Positions 28,115 to 36,658 of a stretch of DNA of 64,000 nucleotides are shown one piece after another (within the stretch, counting starts at the first letter, position 1; each line of letters starts with the position of its first letter). Origin of the DNA: Clostridium sp. KNHs205. Its GTDB lineage: Bacteria > Bacillota > Clostridia > Lachnospirales > Lachnospiraceae. Position numbers and translations under genes: made by a program. The notes below the pieces were generated by a model. That model saw only the letters and a program-made list of their open reading frames with translations. It did no database searches and was not told the DNA's origin. The stretch is from positions 868,001 through 932,000 of the forward strand of contig NZ_JNLE01000005.1 in NCBI RefSeq assembly GCF_000702945.1, in the 5' to 3' direction.

Positions 28115-29731
28115 TTAAATCTTATACTCATCTATTAATTTCATAAAATCCTCTTCTTTATCCTTGGCATAATCAGCATACTCCATGTCCAGATTCTCTA
28201 ATGTAGTAGCAAGCTTACCAAGAAAGGCCGGGATATCACTTTTTTTCATACTACCAACGGGCTTTCCAAGATGACAGGCACCTTCTAAAGATGAACCGCA
28301 GATATGCAGATCAAAAGCGTCTACAGGTTCATTATCCACCCTTCTCTTAATACCGGTAAAACCCAATGGACTTATCTGATGTCTTGCACAGGAATTCAAG
28401 CAACCGGATACAGAAAGCTGTGGCAGCCTGTCTGGGTTTATTCCTTCTGCTTTCATATAATCCAGAGCAGAGTGAATCAGTTCCTGACTTGCTATCATGC
28501 CAACCTGGCAGGAGGGTGTTCCCACACAGGATATACTTCTGGAAAGTGATGTGACCATGTTAGTATTGGAAAGCTTATCAAGCAGTATCTCTGCCTGCTT
28601 TTTTGTAAGATTTCTTACAAAAAGGCTTTCATCCATGGACAAACGGATATCCGGAGCAATATTATGATTTTCCGCCTCTAGGATCTCTTCAATGAAATCT
28701 CTAAGTACTTTAAAATCAGATATTTCAAATTGTCCGCAGATAGGATGGATTCTCACCGCAAACAGACTTTCCTGCTTCTGCTCAAAAATAACCTCACCTT
28801 TATCAGTAAATATAACTTCCTGGCCTGTTTTAGCATCCTTCTCTATCTTTATATCACAGGCAGCAAACTCCTCTGCGAATTCTACAAAGCCACTGTCGCC
28901 TTCTACTTCTTTTAATTTATTATAAAAGGCTTCCAAAAAGGCTTCTTCACCGATTCTTACCGGTACGTAACGAAGTCTTGCTTTTGCTTTATTCTGATAA
29001 TCGCCTTCAGCCATAAACAGCCTGATTGCTGCCTCAACATAATGGAGAGCCTTGGATGGCTCAATCAGTTCTTTCAGTTCAATACCAATAGCCGGATTGT
29101 TACCAAGTCCGCCGGCCAGATATACTTTAAAATAAGGCTTACCCTCTTTTACGACTGCCAGAAAACCTAAGTCCGTGGAGGTACAGCCAGCATTATCCCT
29201 GCCGCCGTTAGAGTAGGCTATCTTAAATTTCCTTGGTAACCGATACTCGGTTATATGCTCCATTAAATATTCCCCGGTACAGACAGCAAAAGGGGTAACA
29301 TCAAAAGCTTCACCCTTTTCCACCCCGGAGAGAGGTGACAGAGCAACGTTTCTGGGGAAATTACCACCGCCTCCTCTTGTATATAAACCATTTCGAATGG
29401 ATTCCTCCATTATCTCACATACTTCATCAAGAGTCAGGTCATGCAGCTGAATCGCCTGCCTGGTAGTCAGATGAAGCTTCTCTATACCGAACTTTTCTGC
29501 TAAACGAAGAATCAAATCAGAATACTCTCTGCTCAGTATTCCTGAGGACACACGAAGACGAAGCATGAACTGCTCACCGCCCTTTTGTGCATAAACGCCC
29601 ATTCCTCCTGAGATACCCTTAAATTCAGCAACCGTTAGTTCTTTTCGAAGGAAGCTTTCACCTTTTTCCTTAAAACCTTTTATTTCACTGATTAGTTTTT
29701 CTTTATATTCCAGTGTCTGCACTTTGCTCAT
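28115..29731 (-). CDS. Nitrite/sulfite reductase (siroheme, [4Fe-4S])
   Basis: The 538-residue protein has the ferredoxin-like half-domains of the siroheme reductase family: VSSGILSREYSDLILRLAEKFG with LTTRQAIQLHDLT early, and the siroheme/[4Fe-4S] cysteines SCVGTPSCQVG and SGCLNSCARHQISPLG near residues 405-455. It reduces sulfite to sulfide or nitrite to ammonia by six electrons; which one cannot be told, and no partner reductase subunit is adjacent. The upstream MFS gene is on the same strand with a gap of about 140 bp, so they could be co-transcribed, but the functions do not obviously fit. Confidence 0.92.
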   Translation of the reverse strand: MSKVQTLEYKEKLISEIKGFKEKGESFLRKELTVAEFKGISGGMGVYAQKGGEQFMLRLRVSSGILSREYSDLILRLAEKFGIEKLHLTTRQAIQLHDLTLDEVCEIMEESIRNGLYTRGGGGNFPRNVALSPLSGVEKGEAFDVTPFAVCTGEYLMEHITEYRLPRKFKIAYSNGGRDNAGCTSTDLGFLAVVKEGKPYFKVYLAGGLGNNPAIGIELKELIEPSKALHYVEAAIRLFMAEGDYQNKAKARLRYVPVRIGEEAFLEAFYNKLKEVEGDSGFVEFAEEFAACDIKIEKDAKTGQEVIFTDKGEVIFEQKQESLFAVRIHPICGQFEISDFKVLRDFIEEILEAENHNIAPDIRLSMDESLFVRNLTKKQAEILLDKLSNTNMVTSLSRSISCVGTPSCQVGMIASQELIHSALDYMKAEGINPDRLPQLSVSGCLNSCARHQISPLGFTGIKRRVDNEPVDAFDLHICGSSLEGACHLGKPVGSMKKSDIPAFLGKLATTLENLDMEYADYAKDKEEDFMKLIDEYKI

Positions 29732-29867
29732 ATCAGAAAATTCCTTTCTGCCTGTGCCGTATTATTCCCTGCGGTACATTGCCTGTCTATGCTGCCTGAA
29801 GCACCATATGTAATTGTATACCGTCCTATTGTAAGTCAAACCATGGAAAAAATCAAGGTTTAACAAG

Positions 29868-31034
29868 TTAACTTACTAGAGTGCTTTTTGAACTTCTCTC
29901 TGATAGAATTACCATCATTATCAAGAATACCAGCAATACAAAAGGATATAAAAGAAACGTTACCGAGTTGGCAATTGCACCAAATAGCGGTGGCATAAAG
30001 GTTGAACCAATATAAGCACAGGCCATCTGCATTCCCATCATGGACTGAGAGGCTGCTTTACCAAAACGTCTCGGGGTTTCGTGAATCATACCCGGATAAA
30101 TAGGAGCACAACCAAATCCCATAAGCAGCAAACCGCCCATCAGTGTGTAATCTCCAAAAGGCAGTATCAGCAAGATGATACCAAGAAGTATAATTCCTTC
30201 TCCCATACGTATCATGGTGTTACTCTTCACCTTCATGGTAATAAAACCACCAAGGAATCTTCCTGCCGTTATACCAAGATAAAAAAGTGATACCCATTTA
30301 GCCGCAGTCTCCGGTGAAACCTCCTTGGTATACACCAGGAAGCTGCTGCCCCATAAACCGGCGGTTGCCTCAATAGCACAATAAGCAAAGAAAGCAAATA
30401 AGGCGGAAAGTACACCTTTTTGTTTTAGTATTTCACTCTTTTTTAGCTCCTTCTGACCTTCTTCCTCAATATCTTTATTTTCCTCCTTGACCTTCTTCCA
30501 CAAGGGCAAGGAAAGGAACAATATTACCGAAAGGCTTAACTGTAAGATTCCGATAGTTTTATACCCCAAATCCCATCTTCCGCCCTGTTTGAGAAAAGAT
30601 GCCATAATGACAGGTCCAAGGGTAGCACCTACTCCCCAGAAACAATGGAGCCAACTCATATGATTGGCTTTATAATGTAATGCAACAAAATTGTTAAGTG
30701 CTGCATCTACAGAACCTGCTCCCAGTCCTAAAGGAATTGCTAAAAGGCATAACCAGATAAAGCTGTCAGAGTAAGCAAACCCAAGTAAAGCACCAGCTGT
30801 CATGATAACACTGATGGCTGTAACAAGTCCGGTTCCAAGCTTCTTAATAACAACCCCACTGAAGAAACTGGAGACAATGGTTCCACCTGATACTATCATA
30901 GTTACAATGCCGGCATAGGATACAGGCACATTAAGTCCCGGATGAATTGCCGGCCAGGCAGATCCAAGTAAGGAGTCCGGAAGCCCCAGACTGATAAATG
31001 CAAGATATATAATAATTAACAGTAATATTGTCAT
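29868..31034 (-). CDS. Major facilitator superfamily transporter
   Basis: The 388-residue protein has about twelve membrane helices with a basic/acidic cytoplasmic loop in the middle (KKVKEENKDIEEEGQKELKK). The N-terminus (YLAFISLGLPDSLLGSAWPA) and the helix LGLGAGSVDAALNNFVALHY resemble the FucP/sugar-transporter-like group of MFS. It lies 127 bp downstream of a ROK-family regulator on the same strand, which suggests sugar uptake or efflux under that regulator. Confidence 0.88.
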   Translation of the reverse strand: MTILLLIIIYLAFISLGLPDSLLGSAWPAIHPGLNVPVSYAGIVTMIVSGGTIVSSFFSGVVIKKLGTGLVTAISVIMTAGALLGFAYSDSFIWLCLLAIPLGLGAGSVDAALNNFVALHYKANHMSWLHCFWGVGATLGPVIMASFLKQGGRWDLGYKTIGILQLSLSVILFLSLPLWKKVKEENKDIEEEGQKELKKSEILKQKGVLSALFAFFAYCAIEATAGLWGSSFLVYTKEVSPETAAKWVSLFYLGITAGRFLGGFITMKVKSNTMIRMGEGIILLGIILLILPFGDYTLMGGLLLMGFGCAPIYPGMIHETPRRFGKAASQSMMGMQMACAYIGSTFMPPLFGAIANSVTFLLYPFVLLVFLIMMVILSERSSKSTLVS

Positions 31035-31160
31035 TCTAACCTCTTTCCTGAAAGTCCATGATGTAGATTCTTAATTATGCAATACCTAATACCCAGTATT
31101 AATAATATTTCATATTCACAGGACACTCTTATTAATTTAAACAATTTATAGCTTAATTGT

Positions 31161-32180
31161 TTACAAGCCTTTTCTGGACAGTACATACTTATCCACCGAA
31201 TGCTCCAATATAAATCTAATCATACCCTGTTCAAAATCCTCTTCGAATTTTTGTGATATCACCAGAAAAATATCGAACTTTCCAAAAAGAAGCTTTTCTG
31301 CAACTTCTTTAATTCCCGCAGCATCCTCTTCCTGAAAGAAGTCACCATACAAGACTATCTGCTCCGGTGCTATGACACAGGATAAAGCTGCCACAAGCCT
31401 GCCAACAGCTTCCCCTATTTCTTCCCGGTTATCATAGTCAAGCTTAATCCAATCCACTCCAATAGGAAGACCTGCGATCTCACCTGCAAAGCTTTTATTT
31501 CCTGTATAAACTTCACCGTTTAGAACAATCCCGGCACCGGGCTGATAAAGCCTTGGAAAATAAATTCCTGCAACATTCATCATACCTCCGGGTGCTTTGT
31601 AGTGGTAATAACCGTTTACTGCCCCATTGATATCATTGATAAAGATAACCGGTATTTTGTATTTCTCCCTATAATGCTTCATAAAGACATCACCAGTTAA
31701 GTTTCTGTAGTCATTAATGGTTACAACTCCGTCCTCTTCTTCCCCTGGCAATCCAAAGCCGATTATTGATATATGGGAAACCTTTTCTCTTCCCCTGTCT
31801 ATAAGTTCCTCAAAGCTTTCCAGCTGAATATCCTCTATAAAGGCTTCTTCTTTATAAACGATCTCACCTGCAAGATTAACTACCGCCAGATGAATACAGT
31901 TCTGATTCTCTTTCTGATGACCATAGATAACAATACCATAGCTATAATTTACATTATAATGATATAAAAGTGAGGGTCTGCCTCCGTTAGAGGGTACCAT
32001 TTCCCCTTCCTGTACTTCTCCATTCTTTACCATATCCGTTAGAATGGAGTTGACAGTTACTACACTTAACCCCGTCTTTAGAGATAACTCCTGCTTCGTT
32101 GCTTTTCTTAAGGTCTTTAAATGTTCCCTAACAAGATCTTTATTAACTTCTTTCATCAACAGGGTATTTCCGATTAACAT
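31161..32180 (-). CDS. ROK-family transcriptional regulator (XylR/NagC-like)
   Basis: The 339-residue protein starts after a strong AGGAGG. Its first 75 residues are a winged helix-turn-helix (ATKQELSLKTGLSVVTVNSILTDMV, then SNGGRPSLLYHYN, the typical hinge of ROK repressors). The rest is a ROK sugar-kinase-like fold (GFGLPGEEEDG, NDINGAVNGYYHY, SFAGEIAGLPIGV). The canonical ROK zinc motif cysteines are missing and the ATP-site glycine pattern is degenerate, so it is likely a sugar-sensing repressor without kinase activity. It probably controls the MFS gene downstream. Confidence 0.88.
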   Translation of the reverse strand: MLIGNTLLMKEVNKDLVREHLKTLRKATKQELSLKTGLSVVTVNSILTDMVKNGEVQEGEMVPSNGGRPSLLYHYNVNYSYGIVIYGHQKENQNCIHLAVVNLAGEIVYKEEAFIEDIQLESFEELIDRGREKVSHISIIGFGLPGEEEDGVVTINDYRNLTGDVFMKHYREKYKIPVIFINDINGAVNGYYHYKAPGGMMNVAGIYFPRLYQPGAGIVLNGEVYTGNKSFAGEIAGLPIGVDWIKLDYDNREEIGEAVGRLVAALSCVIAPEQIVLYGDFFQEEDAAGIKEVAEKLLFGKFDIFLVISQKFEEDFEQGMIRFILEHSVDKYVLSRKGL

Positions 32181-32313
32181 AAAACACCTCCTAATACTGA
32201 TTGTAAATGATTAATTTTTACAATTACTTTTTAAAAGTTCTTTAATAAGTAATTTTATTATAATGAGTACTAAGAACTCTGTCAATCTTAATTTCTTTAA
32301 GCTATTCGTACAA

Positions 32314-32384
32314 AAACTCTTATACTAACTGTACTGACATACTGCTTCTAAAGCAGTACATCTCATACAGCTATATAAGAGTTT
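32314..32384. other. 71-bp hairpin structure upstream of the ROK gene
   Basis: AAACTCTTATA pairs with TATAAGAGTTT at the base, followed inward by CTGTA/TACAG and TACTGCTT/AAGCAGTA at the tip. The arms are interrupted by small bulges. It lies in the gene-free stretch 32181-32539 and may be a terminator or small repeat element. Confidence 0.5.
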
Positions 32385-32474
32385 AATATCAGCTTTTTTC
32401 AATATATCAAGTGTTGTTATAGGCGCCAAAAGCCAGTTTATATTAATGACAGAAATCTACATTAAATTGAAAGC

Positions 32475-32516
32475 TTCATGCTTCCAGAGTAAGGTATAAG
32501 AATTCCTAGTACTCTG
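32475..32516. repeat. Diverged partial copy of the 2.0-kb MITE-like element
   Basis: TCATGCTTC and AAGGTATAAGAA followed by TCCTA-T-CTCTG match the left arm of the palindrome at 2002-2215 with few differences. The terminal repeats and the right arm are missing, so this is a decayed fragment. Confidence 0.5.
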
Positions 32517-32539
32517 TTATTTTTTCTATAATGTATCTT

Positions 32540-32893
32540 TTATCGGATATTAAAAATCAGTGGTGCCACAACCAATATAAGGCCTGCTAATGCCATGCAT
32601 ACAAAAAAGACTCTGTTGTCTGCAGCTAGTCTTATATCCTCCTGCAATCCTCTACCCCATTTCAGTGATAACTTCGTCTCATTATCCCTGACATCGCTTC
32701 TTATACTCAGCCCACCGAGCACGGAAAGCCCTCCAATAACGAGCAACAGCATACCTGCATATTCAATAATACGCATATAGCTATAGTCATAATATCTGCT
32801 AATTAGATAACAAATCCCCATTACTATTCCAAATAAAAGAGAAAAAATTATTACTCGAACTAAAATAGTAAATAATAATCGCTTCAACACCAT
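32540..32893 (-). CDS. Small membrane protein of unknown function
   Basis: The 117-residue product has three hydrophobic segments (LFTILVRVIIFSLLFGIVMGICYLI split around 8-32, IEYAGMLLLVIGGLSVLGGL near 45-64, FFVCMALAGLILVVAPLIF near 95-113). AGGAGG lies only two bases before the ATG, so translation may really begin at the adjacent GTG or TTG codons (residues 2 or 3). No family is recognised and there is no clear partner gene. Confidence 0.6.
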   Translation of the reverse strand: MVLKRLLFTILVRVIIFSLLFGIVMGICYLISRYYDYSYMRIIEYAGMLLLVIGGLSVLGGLSIRSDVRDNETKLSLKWGRGLQEDIRLAADNRVFFVCMALAGLILVVAPLIFNIR

Positions 32894-33110
32894 TACCTCC
32901 TAGTCATCTGTATTTGTATTTTACACAGTACATTTCAACTTATGTATATTATACCTCAGCTGTATTAATCTGTAAAATTATAATACCATTAGAGTTTTGT
33001 AGATTATAAGGGTTTTTATATAGCTTCTTCAAGTAGAATTTACATCTCCGGATACACCATTCAAACAGCTAAGCCATATACTATACTATCAACATAATCA
33101 GAGGTAACAC

Positions 33111-33506
33111 ATGAACCGAAATTATTCCAAGGAACATGTAACAGAGCTGGAGACTTTACCTGAAACATATACGGTTGATATGGCTGTTAAAAATAAAGAT
33201 GTGGTTTTAAGTGCCGTAAGACCTCATAATACTGAACGATTCTATGGTTTTCTATCTAATATAGACAAGGGTATACCAGATAAAATAAGAATAACCGCAT
33301 TTGAATCCGATAATGCGGATATATCAACCAAAAGCATCCTCCAATATGACGGCAGCTCAATTATTTATACCGTCTTCCATAAAGATTCCACAACCTATTA
33401 CGGAGATAAAATTATTGCCAGCTGCCGTAACAATAATGATATTTTTGATTATTATCTCACTACTGTAGATTCACAGATGGTGCCTGTATATTGGCTGAGC
33501 ATTTAA
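33111..33506 (+). CDS. DUF4362-like protein lacking a signal peptide
   Basis: The 131-residue product matches the pattern of DUF4362 proteins: a V-x-N-K-D-V-V start, then ERFYGFLSNIDKGIPDKIRITAFE and SILQYDGSSIIYTVF. Family members are usually small lipoproteins. Here the N-terminus is short and hydrophilic (MNRNYSKEHVTELE) with no lipobox, so the signal sequence appears lost or the gene may be truncated. The ribosome site is poor (GAGGTAACAC). Function is unknown. Confidence 0.55.
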   Translation: MNRNYSKEHVTELETLPETYTVDMAVKNKDVVLSAVRPHNTERFYGFLSNIDKGIPDKIRITAFESDNADISTKSILQYDGSSIIYTVFHKDSTTYYGDKIIASCRNNNDIFDYYLTTVDSQMVPVYWLSI

Positions 33507-33537
33507 AGAGCACGATTTAATAATCTTTTAATTGCAA

Positions 33538-33590
33538 CCTGCAGGATACATCACCCACAAGCAGTGTATCAGGGTGTAATATCCCGCAGG
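33538..33590 (+). terminator. Long hairpin after the DUF4362-like gene
   Basis: CCTGCAGGATA (33538-33548) pairs with TATCCCGCAGG (33580-33590) with one mismatch, and ATCACCC partly with GGGTG inside. It lies 30 bp past the stop, before the split subtilase gene. The trailing sequence is only weakly T-rich. Confidence 0.5.
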
Positions 33591-33691
33591 CTGTATTCCA
33601 GAAATTAACAAATTCGTTCTTTCTCTGAAAAGGGAAAGTAAGATAAACCTGCGTGCATATATTAAATTAATTAAATCTGGAAGGTTAGACT

Positions 33692-34299
33692 ATGGCTGAC
33701 GGAAAAGCAGACAATCAATTAAATCTTGCCCTGGATGTTCCAGAGCAGGTAAGAGATAGGACATTGGATCTAAACGTGGGTTTCATACCGGAAGTGAAAC
33801 TATGGGAACTTATCGTTAAATTCAGTGGTAATATTTCACGAATCGCAGAAGAACTAGGTGCTGTGGTGGTGCCCCTTCAGAATGAGTATGCCATTATAAC
33901 CATTCAGCAGGAGCTGATACCAAGATTATCAGAATATCAGGAAATAGAATTTATAGAAAAGCCAAAGCGTCTCTTTAATTCTGTTAATCAGGGCAGAAGT
34001 ATCTCCTGTATCAATCCACTTCAGACCGCCCAGTTCAATCTCTTTGGCACCGGTGTTATTGTTGCGGTTATCGATTCCGGTATCGACTATGCCCACCCTG
34101 ATTTTAGAAATCCTGATGGCTCCACCAGAATACTGGAATTATGGGATCAGACCATTGAAGGTGCTCCTCCGGAAGGTTATGCCATTGGTACCTTATATAC
34201 CAGGGAAAAAATCAATGAAGCCTTAAATGCACCGGACCAGGCAGCAAGGCTTGCTATTGTTCCCAGTGTGGATTTATCAGGCCACGGGACACATGTGAA
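33692..34299 (+). pseudogene. 5' part of a Csp-like subtilase (S8), split by the mobile element
   Basis: Residues 1-202 are intact. An N-terminal prodomain-like region (NVGFIPEVKLWELIVKFSG, YAIITIQQELIPRL) is followed by the catalytic Asp motif VIVAVIDSGIDYAHPDFRN and, at the very end, the catalytic His motif SGHGTHV. After that the frame runs into element sequence (KWLKAKICSINY and stop at 34336). The LWDQTI ... GTLYTREKINEAL segment is typical of clostridial Csp-type proteases, which process germination enzymes in spores. The missing 3' part with the catalytic Ser is at 61766-62918. As it stands the encoded polypeptide cannot be an active protease. Confidence 0.92.
34291..34298 (+). other. 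Left attachment-site core
   Basis: ACATGTGA at 34291-34298 recurs at 61766-61773. The eight bases before each copy, CCACGGGA, also match apart from one following base (C here, T at the right). Sequence left of this core is subtilase; sequence right of it is not. Confidence 0.8.
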
Positions 34300-34370
34300 G
34301 TGGTTGAAGGCGAAAATCTGCAGCATTAATTATTGAGGTAATTTCCAAACTGGTAACCTGTATATCATAG

Positions 34371-35957
34371 TTAAAATCTCCAATGTATAATTATTTCCTG
34401 ATTCTTCTCAATATCCTTTTCTCCGATTTCAATATAATCTACAAATTCATTAATAATCTCATGATCCAATTTATCAAAATTTGCAAACTTACGAATCAGA
34501 TCCTCTTTCCTCTCATTGGCAGTATCATCTGAAACCATTGATTGAATTACTCCCTCCAAATCTTTTATCATTGATTTAAGCTCCTCTGCCTCTTGTGTAA
34601 GAGAGTTTTTTAAATCCGTATACTCGTCTTCCGATATGACCTGATTTACTTTGTCAATATATAAAGCAGTTAAAGCTTTTTTTGCTTTTGATAGCCTATC
34701 CTCCATTGCGGAAAGTTCAGATTGCTTACGTTTTATTAATTTGCTGTTGTCTGGATTGAACGTAAAAAATTCTTCAAGCTGCTCCTGCTGCAGCTGGGTT
34801 TGTATTATGCCTTTTAATTTTTCCTCTAATAAAGAAATCAGCTTTCGGTAACTAACGGAATGAGAGGTACACTGTTTCTTCATCGTCCTAAGATAGAGCT
34901 GGCAGTAAAGACTCACATATTTTTTATTACCATTACACCTGCACATTGTACTTCCACAGTCCTTGCACTTGACTTTTCCTGCCAGAAGATTAATTTGCTT
35001 CTGCCCCTGCTCGTCAATGGAGCATGCATATTTTCTGCTTTTTTTTAATCTCTGTACCAGTTCAAATGTATCCTTATCTATAATGGGCTCGTGACAGCCA
35101 GGTACTATAATCCATTCTGATTCCGGCACCGTAACTACTTTTTTACTCTTGTAACTGACTTTTTTCTCTCTCCCCTGAACCATATCCCCTATATACATTC
35201 GATTACTGAGTAACCTTTGTATGGTAGTTGTTCCCCAAATATTTTTTTCACCATATTTAGCCTGTTTTGAAACGTTCTGATATGTAAACCCTTTCATTTT
35301 CTTATAATTGCTGGGAGTTGGAATTCCTTCCTCATATAACTTATTACATATCTGTCTGTTTCCAAGTCCCTGCACTGCATAACTGAAGATTTTTCTTACG
35401 ACCCTTGCAGCTTCTTCATCAATAATAAGCTTATGCTTATCCTCCGGAGACTTTCTATACCCATATGAGGCAAATGATCCCATGAATTCCCCCTGTTCCA
35501 TCTTACTCTTAAAAACGCTTCGTATATTTTCAGAAAGATCCTCACTGTACCATTCGTTTACCAGCCCATTTATTTGCCTTGCTTTTTTATTTCCCTTCAC
35601 TTCGGTATCTGCATTGTCCACTACACCTATAAACCGGATTCCAATAAGGGGAAATAGTCCATGAATATACTTTTCGACTAATTCCATATCACGTGTAAAC
35701 CGGGCCTGCGTCTTACAAATTACAACTTTAAAACAGCCAGCTTTTGCATCTCTGATAAGCCTTTTAAAATCAGGTCTTTCCCCATCAAGGCCAGAGTAAT
35801 CATCATCTGAATAAATATCATATATGGAGAATTGTTGGGCTATAGCATAGTTAATCAGAAGTAGTTTTTGATTCTGGATACTTGCACTTTCATCACCTTG
35901 GCTTATTTTGTATTCATCTTCCTTAGACAGCCTGCAATAAATGGCAGCTTTATCCAC
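34371..35957 (-). CDS. Large serine recombinase (site-specific integrase/excisionase)
   Basis: The GTG at 35957 is chosen (GGGGAGG seven bases upstream), giving 528 residues beginning MDKAAIYCRLSKEDE; the catalytic Ser is in CRLS. The resolvase domain (1-150) includes VICKTQARFTRDMELVEKYI. The recombinase domain follows (FASYGYRKSPEDKHKLIIDEEAARVVRKIF ... LGNRQICNKLYEEGIPTPSNY), then a zinc ribbon CKDCGSTMC ... YLRTMKKQCTSH and a coiled coil (residues about 400-480). This is the TnpX/phiC31-like class that joins attP to attB. It lies at the left end of the element and most probably inserted it into the subtilase gene. Confidence 0.95.
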   Translation of the reverse strand: MDKAAIYCRLSKEDEYKISQGDESASIQNQKLLLINYAIAQQFSIYDIYSDDDYSGLDGERPDFKRLIRDAKAGCFKVVICKTQARFTRDMELVEKYIHGLFPLIGIRFIGVVDNADTEVKGNKKARQINGLVNEWYSEDLSENIRSVFKSKMEQGEFMGSFASYGYRKSPEDKHKLIIDEEAARVVRKIFSYAVQGLGNRQICNKLYEEGIPTPSNYKKMKGFTYQNVSKQAKYGEKNIWGTTTIQRLLSNRMYIGDMVQGREKKVSYKSKKVVTVPESEWIIVPGCHEPIIDKDTFELVQRLKKSRKYACSIDEQGQKQINLLAGKVKCKDCGSTMCRCNGNKKYVSLYCQLYLRTMKKQCTSHSVSYRKLISLLEEKLKGIIQTQLQQEQLEEFFTFNPDNSKLIKRKQSELSAMEDRLSKAKKALTALYIDKVNQVISEDEYTDLKNSLTQEAEELKSMIKDLEGVIQSMVSDDTANERKEDLIRKFANFDKLDHEIINEFVDYIEIGEKDIEKNQEIIIHWRF

Positions 35958-36054
35958 ATTTACACCTCCCCTAAAATCAACCAAATGACAACTCTGTGGA
36001 CTGGTGTATATACCAAAAATACTGGCATATATGTTGGATATATCCCATCACCTA

Positions 36055-36168
36055 TCACCCCAATCCATTCTGCTGTCTATTTTTAAGAATTCTAATAATA
36101 ATCTGTTTTACAGCTTTTTCCTTCTCCTCTTGTGTACTGGTTTTATAAACATCCTTTACTACAAGCAT
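36055..36168 (-). CDS. Small basic protein (37 aa) upstream of the recombinase
   Basis: An ATG at 36168 follows a near-perfect AAGGAGGA site with ideal spacing and encodes MLVVKDVYKTSTQEEKEKAV followed by KQIIIRILKNRQQNGLG, ending at TGA 36055. It is a single amphipathic, basic helix-forming peptide. It lies just upstream of the recombinase on the same strand and is probably co-transcribed. Similar tiny ORFs often precede serine recombinases; a role in controlling excision is conceivable but untested. A second 23-codon frame (36048-35977) overlaps the leader and is less convincing. Confidence 0.55.
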   Translation of the reverse strand: MLVVKDVYKTSTQEEKEKAVKQIIIRILKNRQQNGLG

Positions 36169-36275
36169 GAAAGTCCTCCTTCTTATGGGTGTATTCTTAG
36201 TAAATATATTTGAATTACAATTTGTCCTATTCGTTAAAAGGTAATTGCTTACTTTTAATAATATCGATCGTAAAA

Positions 36276-36343
36276 AACAATAGTCAATTAAGCATAAGAT
36301 TAAAAAAAACTAAACATTGACCTATGCTTAATTGATTATTGTT
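36276..36343. repeat. 21-bp inverted repeat between the biosynthetic unit and the recombinase
   Basis: Arms 36276-36296 and 36323-36343 (AACAATA, G or A at the next position, then TCAATTAAGCATA) match at 20 of 21 positions around a 26-bp A-rich loop. It lies between the terminator of the biosynthetic operon and the recombinase genes, so it may be an operator or a second terminator. The rest of 36169-36658 holds only this and the terminator. Confidence 0.65.
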
Positions 36344-36485
36344 AGATAAACTGCTGAAAGTATAACTTGCAGCACCCAGCAGCTATAAATCACATATGCA
36401 CATAAAATGCATTCTGTTAAAAGGGGACAGGTTCCATAGTTTCCTTTCTCTATCTTTTGGTAAGCAGGAAATCTTCGATTTTTAA

Positions 36486-36520
36486 CAAAAAAAATCCACC
36501 CAGCCTTTCGCCAAGTGGAT
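36486..36520 (-). terminator. Intrinsic terminator of the biosynthetic operon
   Basis: On the minus strand ATCCACTTGGC, a GAAA loop, and GGCTGGGTGGAT form an 11-bp stem (some G-U pairs) followed by eight T residues. It is about 140 bp past the mtnK stop and is the only strong minus-strand terminator seen in the 22-kb unit. Confidence 0.8.
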
Positions 36521-36658
36521 AAAGAACTTATTTTATTTAGTTTATGTGGATCTCGTCTGAAATAGATTCAGACCATGGAAATGATATTGCATATCTCTCA
36601 ATCATTATTGCTGTTTAATAAAAATACTAGGTTTAAATTCCTCTGTCAGTGCTTTTCA

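Noticed and set aside
35977-36048. 23-codon ORF just before the recombinase
   Set aside because: Weak ribosome site and overlap with the recombinase leader; protein-like character cannot be shown at this length.
36420-36450. GGGGACAGGTTCC-type sequence as the end of a REP-associated transposon
   Set aside because: Only one short match; no transposase or partner end was found.
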